Origin: Candidatus Saccharimonadota bacterium
GTDB lineage: Bacteria > Patescibacteriota > Saccharimonadia > Saccharimonadales > Saccharimonadaceae
DNA length: 8,673 nucleotides
NCBI GenBank assembly: GCA_020428185.1
Contig: JAGQNH010000047.1
Coordinates: 1-8,673 of the forward strand
Direction of reading: 5' to 3'
Under the pieces are notes generated by a model. The model saw only the letters and a program-made list of their open reading frames with translations, was not told the origin of the DNA and did no database searches. The position numbers and the translations under genes were made by a program. This document shows positions 5,301 to 8,673 of the stretch, one piece after another. The first letter of the stretch is position 1; each line of letters opens with the position of its first letter.

Positions 5301-6083
5301 TTAATCCATCGCCAAGTGATGCTTCACGCGTTCAACAACATCACCAATAACTACCTGTGACTTCACAAGATAATCATCAACACCAAGCGCCTCGGCTTTT
5401 TCCTTATCTTTCGGCTGACTCAATGCCGTCAACATGATCACTCGAACATTTACCGTCTCTGGAGTTTGTCGCAATATGTCCAAAACATCAAACCCACTCA
5501 CCTTTGGCATCATGGCGTCAAGCAGTATGAGATCCGGCCGTACATCCTTCGCAGACTGCAGTGCTTCTTCTCCATTATGTACCTCAAAAACCTCAAAGCC
5601 TTCGAGTTCGAGGCGAGAACGATACACCGTAGCCAAAGCTTCATCATCTTCGACAAGTAATATCTTTTTCTTTGTATCGCTAGAATCTACTGACACTTGA
5701 TCAACACCCGTGTCTGCTTGAACAGTATCGTCAACCTGTGCATCGCCGTCAGATTCAACAACCGGTACAGAAAGTGGCGTCTCCTCTACGGTATTAGACT
5801 CTACGCCGCTATCACCGTCATCAGCTGCATTAGCCGTCGCAGCATCATCACTTGCCGCTGGAACGTCCGATATTCCATCGACGGTAGGCATCGGAGGTAC
5901 GGCAATGTCCGACTTTTCATCATTAGTCGCTGGAGAATCGCCATCCACGACTGGATCCTCTCCATTAGTACTCGCGACTGAATCAATAGTTGTATCAACC
6001 CCAGGAACGGCTGATTCTGGCATATCGAAATTATTTTCTATATCTCGTAACTCTTGTACTTGTTTATCTTCTTCATCTTGCAT
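5301..6083 (-). CDS. Response regulator: acidic disordered N-terminal arm plus C-terminal receiver domain
   Basis: This 260-residue protein has two parts. Residues 1 to about 137 are low-complexity, rich in D, E, S, V, T, A and P, with hardly any basic residues, and are predicted to be disordered. Residues 138-260 form a complete CheY-like receiver with acidic pocket E145-D146-D147, phospho-acceptor D189 (LILLDAMMPK), T219 (IMLTALS) and K241 (DDYLVKS). All catalytic residues are present, so phosphorylation is expected. There is no DNA-binding or enzymatic output domain after the receiver. Output must go through protein contacts or through the acidic arm. No histidine kinase lies in the window. 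ATG 6083 has no Shine-Dalgarno; a TATATA/TATAAG-like hexamer lies 3-5 nt upstream, so the start is less certain. It follows the S41 protease gene by 34 nt. Confidence 0.86.
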   Translation of the reverse strand: MQDEEDKQVQELRDIENNFDMPESAVPGVDTTIDSVASTNGEDPVVDGDSPATNDEKSDIAVPPMPTVDGISDVPAASDDAATANAADDGDSGVESNTVEETPLSVPVVESDGDAQVDDTVQADTGVDQVSVDSSDTKKKILLVEDDEALATVYRSRLELEGFEVFEVHNGEEALQSAKDVRPDLILLDAMMPKVSGFDVLDILRQTPETVNVRVIMLTALSQPKDKEKAEALGVDDYLVKSQVVIGDVVERVKHHLAMD

Positions 6084-6117
6084 ATGCTTATATACTACTA
6101 CACTGCCTGTAATACGT

Positions 6118-7317
6118 CTACATTTTGAAGTAGCTCATCGCAGCATCAAGCTGTGGATCACGTCCCGCAACGACATCAGAAGCATCGAGAGTCACCTTCT
6201 TATCAGGAGAAATACCTTCTTTGTTAATATTCTTTCCATTTGGCGTATACCACCGAGCAATCGTTACCTTTAGGACTGCTCCTCCGGGTAAATCTACTAA
6301 CTTTTGCACACTACCCTTGCCAAATGTCTTTTCACCCACCAACGTTGCAATCTTATGATCTTGCAAGGCTCCAGCGACAATCTCACTGGCACTCGCACTA
6401 GACCCATTGACCAACACCACTGTAGGTATGCCGTCAAGAACAGGATTATTACTTGATCGAAGCTCGTCAGTGGTCACACCATTTGTCTTTTCACTCACAA
6501 CAACTTGGTCATGAAGCCAAATACTCGCAACTTCTTGTGCAGACGACAAAAGCCCTCCGCCATTCCCGCGCAAATCAAGCACAACTCCCTTGACATTATT
6601 TTTTCTGAAATTTTGTGCAGCCAATCGTGCTGCGTCGCTCGTTGTCTCGTCAAACCGCGTAAGCGTCAATATGCCGATGCCCTTTTCAATTTTACTCTCG
6701 ACACTCGGCGCTGTGATTCTTGCACGCTCGATCGAATAGTTCTTTACCTCTATACCCCTCTGTATAGTGAGCTTCACTGGCGTATCTATATCACCACGAA
6801 TTTTGCTAACCGCATCACTCACAGACCACCCAGAAGTAGATTTACCATCTACAGCCAAAATAGCATCTCCGGGCAATAGTCCAGACTTTCTAGCAGGAGT
6901 TCCTTCCAAGGTTCGGATCACAGTCACCTTATCGTTACGATTACCTATTTCAGCACCAATACCACCTCCGATATCACCCGTCAGGTCTTTGTTGAACTCT
7001 TCAGCCTCTTTCTGGCTCATATATATTGTGTAGTCATCACCTGCAGCAGCAACAAGCCCACGACTCGCACCCTCAATCAATGAACGGTTGCTTAATGTAC
7101 CGTCGTAGCTTGCTTTAAGCGTCCTATACGTCGCCTGCACATCCGAAAGATCCAAATTACCACTCGCAACCTTCAGACCAAATGACGGCGCTACAAAACT
7201 CGCTATCTGATCATTTTTTGTTCCAGCACTATAGCCAAAACAAAACACGACAGCCAAGACAAGTACGAACGTACCTGGGGTGAGGCTCCACTTATGCTCT
7301 TTTTTTCGATTTACCAC
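6118..7317 (-). CDS. S41 family C-terminal processing peptidase (CtpA/CtpB-like)
   Basis: This membrane-anchored serine protease cleaves substrates from their C-terminal side outside the membrane. The 399-residue protein has a basic N-terminus and one signal-anchor span (about 12-30). A helical region follows, then a PDZ domain (about 112-190, with GIGAEIG and GLLPGDAILAVDGKS) and the S41 core. The catalytic dyad is S309 in GSSASASE and K334 in TFGKGSVQ; their 25-residue spacing is that of the family, and Q338 is also conserved. VVLDLRGNGGG (245-255) is the usual core strand. The start is GTG 7317; a perfect TATAAT ends 8 nt upstream and there is no Shine-Dalgarno, so the mRNA is probably leaderless or nearly so. 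It lies between the CHAP hydrolase and response regulator genes, and related proteases cut peptidoglycan hydrolases or signalling proteins. Confidence 0.93.
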   Translation of the reverse strand: MVNRKKEHKWSLTPGTFVLVLAVVFCFGYSAGTKNDQIASFVAPSFGLKVASGNLDLSDVQATYRTLKASYDGTLSNRSLIEGASRGLVAAAGDDYTIYMSQKEAEEFNKDLTGDIGGGIGAEIGNRNDKVTVIRTLEGTPARKSGLLPGDAILAVDGKSTSGWSVSDAVSKIRGDIDTPVKLTIQRGIEVKNYSIERARITAPSVESKIEKGIGILTLTRFDETTSDAARLAAQNFRKNNVKGVVLDLRGNGGGLLSSAQEVASIWLHDQVVVSEKTNGVTTDELRSSNNPVLDGIPTVVLVNGSSASASEIVAGALQDHKIATLVGEKTFGKGSVQKLVDLPGGAVLKVTIARWYTPNGKNINKEGISPDKKVTLDASDVVAGRDPQLDAAMSYFKM

Positions 7318-7325
7318 TTCAAACC

Positions 7326-7331
7326 ATTATA
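7326..7331 (-). promoter_or_regulatory. -10 element for the S41 protease gene
   Basis: A perfect TATAAT on the minus strand ends 8 nt before the GTG start. No convincing -35 is seen at 16-18 bp. The 61-nt gap from the hydrolase stop holds this element and a weak AAAAGT/ACTTTT hairpin (7355-7371), with no clear terminator in the minus direction. Confidence 0.5.
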
Positions 7332-7378
7332 CTTGATAAAGCTTAAGAATACCTAAAAGTCACACACTTTTTTATGCA

Positions 7379-8422
7379 TTATGCTGCAGGCGGAAAACGA
7401 AGGAATACGACACCAGAAGTCTTTATATACATCGTGCTATACTCACCAGTACCATAAAAATTATACTGGCTCACAAGCACATTATCCCCACTTACCGACT
7501 CGACTATCATAGCGTGCCCAATAGGAGCAAACGGGTATGACGCAGGCAAAATCACAGCGTCTCCGGCCTTAGGAACCCCAACCCGATATGCATTACTAAA
7601 CGCTGGTGCGCTCGAAGGCCATTCATACGCATTTCCCTGACCGCTAAAATGTCCTACGTATTTATTGAATCGTACCGCCAAGGCCCATGCCACGTAACTC
7701 ACGCACTCGCGATTGTATAGACCCCAAGGATCAGCATGAGAATCCTGTGCACCACAATAAGGGTATCCACCACTGCACCCCTGATTACCACTCCATCCCC
7801 AATATTGGAAACTACCGACTACCCCACTATTACCACTACCAGCAGCGATCAATGATGCATAGTATGCGCGCTGCGCAGCGGCTGCATCTGCTATCTGACT
7901 CTTCGCATCGCTCACAAGCTGCTGATAGGCGGCCTCTTGTCCACGAGTCTCGCTAACAAGTCGACGCTGGTTCGCTTCTTGAGCAGCGAGTTCGTTCTTT
8001 TGCGCCTGCAATTGCTCGATAATCGCCTCCACGGACGCCTTATCACTCTCCAGTTTTGCCCTAATCTTTCTAATATTACTAATTGTCGTCTTCAGCTGAT
8101 CGCGAATCGATGATCGATATTCCTGCTTATCGACAAAATCGCCAATATTCTGGCTGCTAGCTAGAAGCTCAATTGTCGAGATCTCATCATCAATATATAA
8201 ACTTGCCAATATTTCACCTAAAATATCTTGGGTCTCTACCAGTTTCTTCTGATTTGCAGCGATATCAGACTTTAATTTTTCGTGCTTTTTATTGTTTATA
8301 TCAATCTTCGTATGCAATATATTAATCTGAGCAGTCAATTGATTGAGTTTATTCTGCAATGTATCAGCCTTGGCTCGCAAGGTATCAGCTTGAGCCTGAA
8401 AACGCTTCGCTCGTTCACGCAA
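7379..8422 (-). CDS. PcsB/CwlO-like coiled-coil CHAP peptidoglycan hydrolase, open part after an internal stop
   Basis: The protein has a long coiled coil rich in A, Q, K, E and L (about residues 1-190). Within it is the segment ISTIELLASSQNIGDFVDKQ, typical of the PcsB/CwlO/RipC coiled-coil domain that contacts FtsX. A glycine-rich linker leads to a CHAP domain. The catalytic Cys is in NRECVSYVAWAL (C240 from the TTG start) and His is in IGHAMIVESV (H303). Q319, N321 and E327 (SQYNFYGTGE) are candidate third residues. Such enzymes cut peptidoglycan peptides during division. The frame extends upstream to an ATG at 8569 that supplies a signal peptide, but an in-frame TAG at 8471-8473 separates the two. 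The best start after the stop is TTG at 8420-8422, without a signal peptide. It is therefore either a nonsense allele, a sequence error or a read-through gene. Confidence 0.82.
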   Translation of the reverse strand: MRERAKRFQAQADTLRAKADTLQNKLNQLTAQINILHTKIDINNKKHEKLKSDIAANQKKLVETQDILGEILASLYIDDEISTIELLASSQNIGDFVDKQEYRSSIRDQLKTTISNIRKIRAKLESDKASVEAIIEQLQAQKNELAAQEANQRRLVSETRGQEAAYQQLVSDAKSQIADAAAAQRAYYASLIAAGSGNSGVVGSFQYWGWSGNQGCSGGYPYCGAQDSHADPWGLYNRECVSYVAWALAVRFNKYVGHFSGQGNAYEWPSSAPAFSNAYRVGVPKAGDAVILPASYPFAPIGHAMIVESVSGDNVLVSQYNFYGTGEYSTMYIKTSGVVFLRFPPAA

Positions 8423-8569
8423 TGTAGAGATTTGATCATCCCATTCATCAGCCAGTGCCTGCTGTACAGACTACATGGGAGTACCGAGGGCAATCAATGC
8501 CGCTAAGCTAACGAGAATAATTCCTTTCTTCGAGATCTTTTGGCGAAATGTGGTGAGCGCCTTATTCAT
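8423..8569 (-). pseudogene. Detached 5' end of the CHAP hydrolase gene: signal peptide interrupted by amber codon
   Basis: From ATG 8569 the frame reads a basic start (MNKALTTFRQKISKKG), a hydrophobic core (IILVSLAALIALGTPM) and then TAG as codon 33 (8471-8473). It continues in the same frame with SVQQALADEWDDQISTLRER into the hydrolase. ALA before DEW is a good signal peptidase I site, so the original protein was clearly secreted and about 396 residues long. Only the single codon breaks it, as no frameshift is needed. CAG or another one-base neighbour is the likely ancestral codon. An extra in-frame ATG lies at 8581. Confidence 0.78.
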
Positions 8570-8579
8570 ATCTATACCC

Positions 8580-8608
8580 ATAGTAATACTATCTCTGTTG
8601 GACGTCAA
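8580..8608 (-). promoter_or_regulatory. Candidate promoter of the CHAP hydrolase gene
   Basis: Minus-strand TTGACG (plus 8603-8608), 17 bp spacer, TACTAT (plus 8580-8585, 4 of 6 matches). The hexamer ends 10 nt before ATG 8569 and no Shine-Dalgarno is seen, so the leader would be only a few bases. The remaining 8609-8673 is AT-rich, with a 10-bp palindrome at 8634-8643 and no gene that I can support. Confidence 0.5.
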
Positions 8609-8673
8609 TATCCTTACGCTTATCAAAAATTAAATCTTAAGATATTTTCGTGTTGCAAATAACGAAGATACAA

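Noticed and set aside
5434..6273. Several plus-strand open frames opposite the response regulator gene
   Set aside because: They are antisense shadows of the low-complexity acidic arm and the receiver; no Shine-Dalgarno, no recognisable domain, and the minus-strand frame explains the conservation.
7355..7373. AAAAGT/ACTTTT hairpin with T-run on the plus strand
   Set aside because: The stem is only six mostly A-T pairs, and the T-run is on the untranscribed strand, so it is not a convincing terminator.
8634..8643. ATCTTAAGAT palindrome near the right edge
   Set aside because: Ten base pairs in AT-rich sequence is expected by chance, and no promoter or gene can be tied to it.
1..8673. Alternative genetic code (UGA as glycine, or amber recoded)
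   Set aside because: xseB ends at a TGA that forms an ATGA overlap with a real start, no gene contains in-frame TGA, and TAG ends three genes here. Only the hydrolase has an internal TAG.
1..8673. tRNA, rRNA, CRISPR array, insertion sequence or prophage
   Set aside because: Looked for cloverleaf, direct-repeat and transposase signatures in gaps and frames; none seen.

Overview
The window looks like a piece of a Patescibacteria/CPR chromosome, most probably Candidatus Saccharibacteria (TM7). This is inferred from overall protein character: a divergent bacterial L27, a shortened XseA with a divergent SPTGAA-type motif, and a THUMP/TRM11-like methyltransferase with a CPR-like RP-RDA-GMLPPKLA segment. 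The genes are tightly packed, base composition is moderate, and the standard code is used: TAG and TGA are both real stops here. No phage, insertion sequence, CRISPR array, tRNA or rRNA was seen.

Region 1 (1-3000, minus strand) is one overlapping operon. It runs from a polytopic UPF0104/LPG-synthase-type membrane protein into xseA, xseB and a membrane-anchored SAM methyltransferase of FAM173 type. Next comes a truncated small membrane protein with its own promoter (TTTACA-17-TATAAT) inside the end of the methyltransferase gene. Region 2 (3001-4198, plus) is a TRM11-like RNA methyltransferase. It is divergent from region 1 and only 22 bp lie between the two start codons; a palindromic shared -10 sits between them.

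Region 3 (4199-4870) holds two short single-span membrane proteins on the minus strand. They are an 87-residue GTG-start protein and a 38-residue protein. Each has its own promoter, strong Shine-Dalgarno and terminator. Region 4 (4895-5287, plus) is rpmA (L27) with a clear promoter and a 32-bp perfect palindromic terminator shared with the convergent gene.

Region 5 (5301-8608, minus) is a cell-envelope and signalling cluster: a PcsB/CwlO-like coiled-coil plus CHAP peptidoglycan hydrolase, an S41 (CtpA) protease, and a response regulator made of a long acidic disordered arm plus a receiver domain. The hydrolase reading frame has an in-frame amber codon inside its signal peptide, at codon 33. 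The catalytic part stays open but is cut off from its export signal.

Translation starts fall into two classes. Genes inside operons and a few monocistrons (xseA, xseB, rpmA and the two small membrane proteins) carry Shine-Dalgarno sequences. Several promoter-proximal genes have a -10 hexamer only about 6-10 nt from the start codon and no Shine-Dalgarno, which suggests leaderless or near-leaderless mRNAs.
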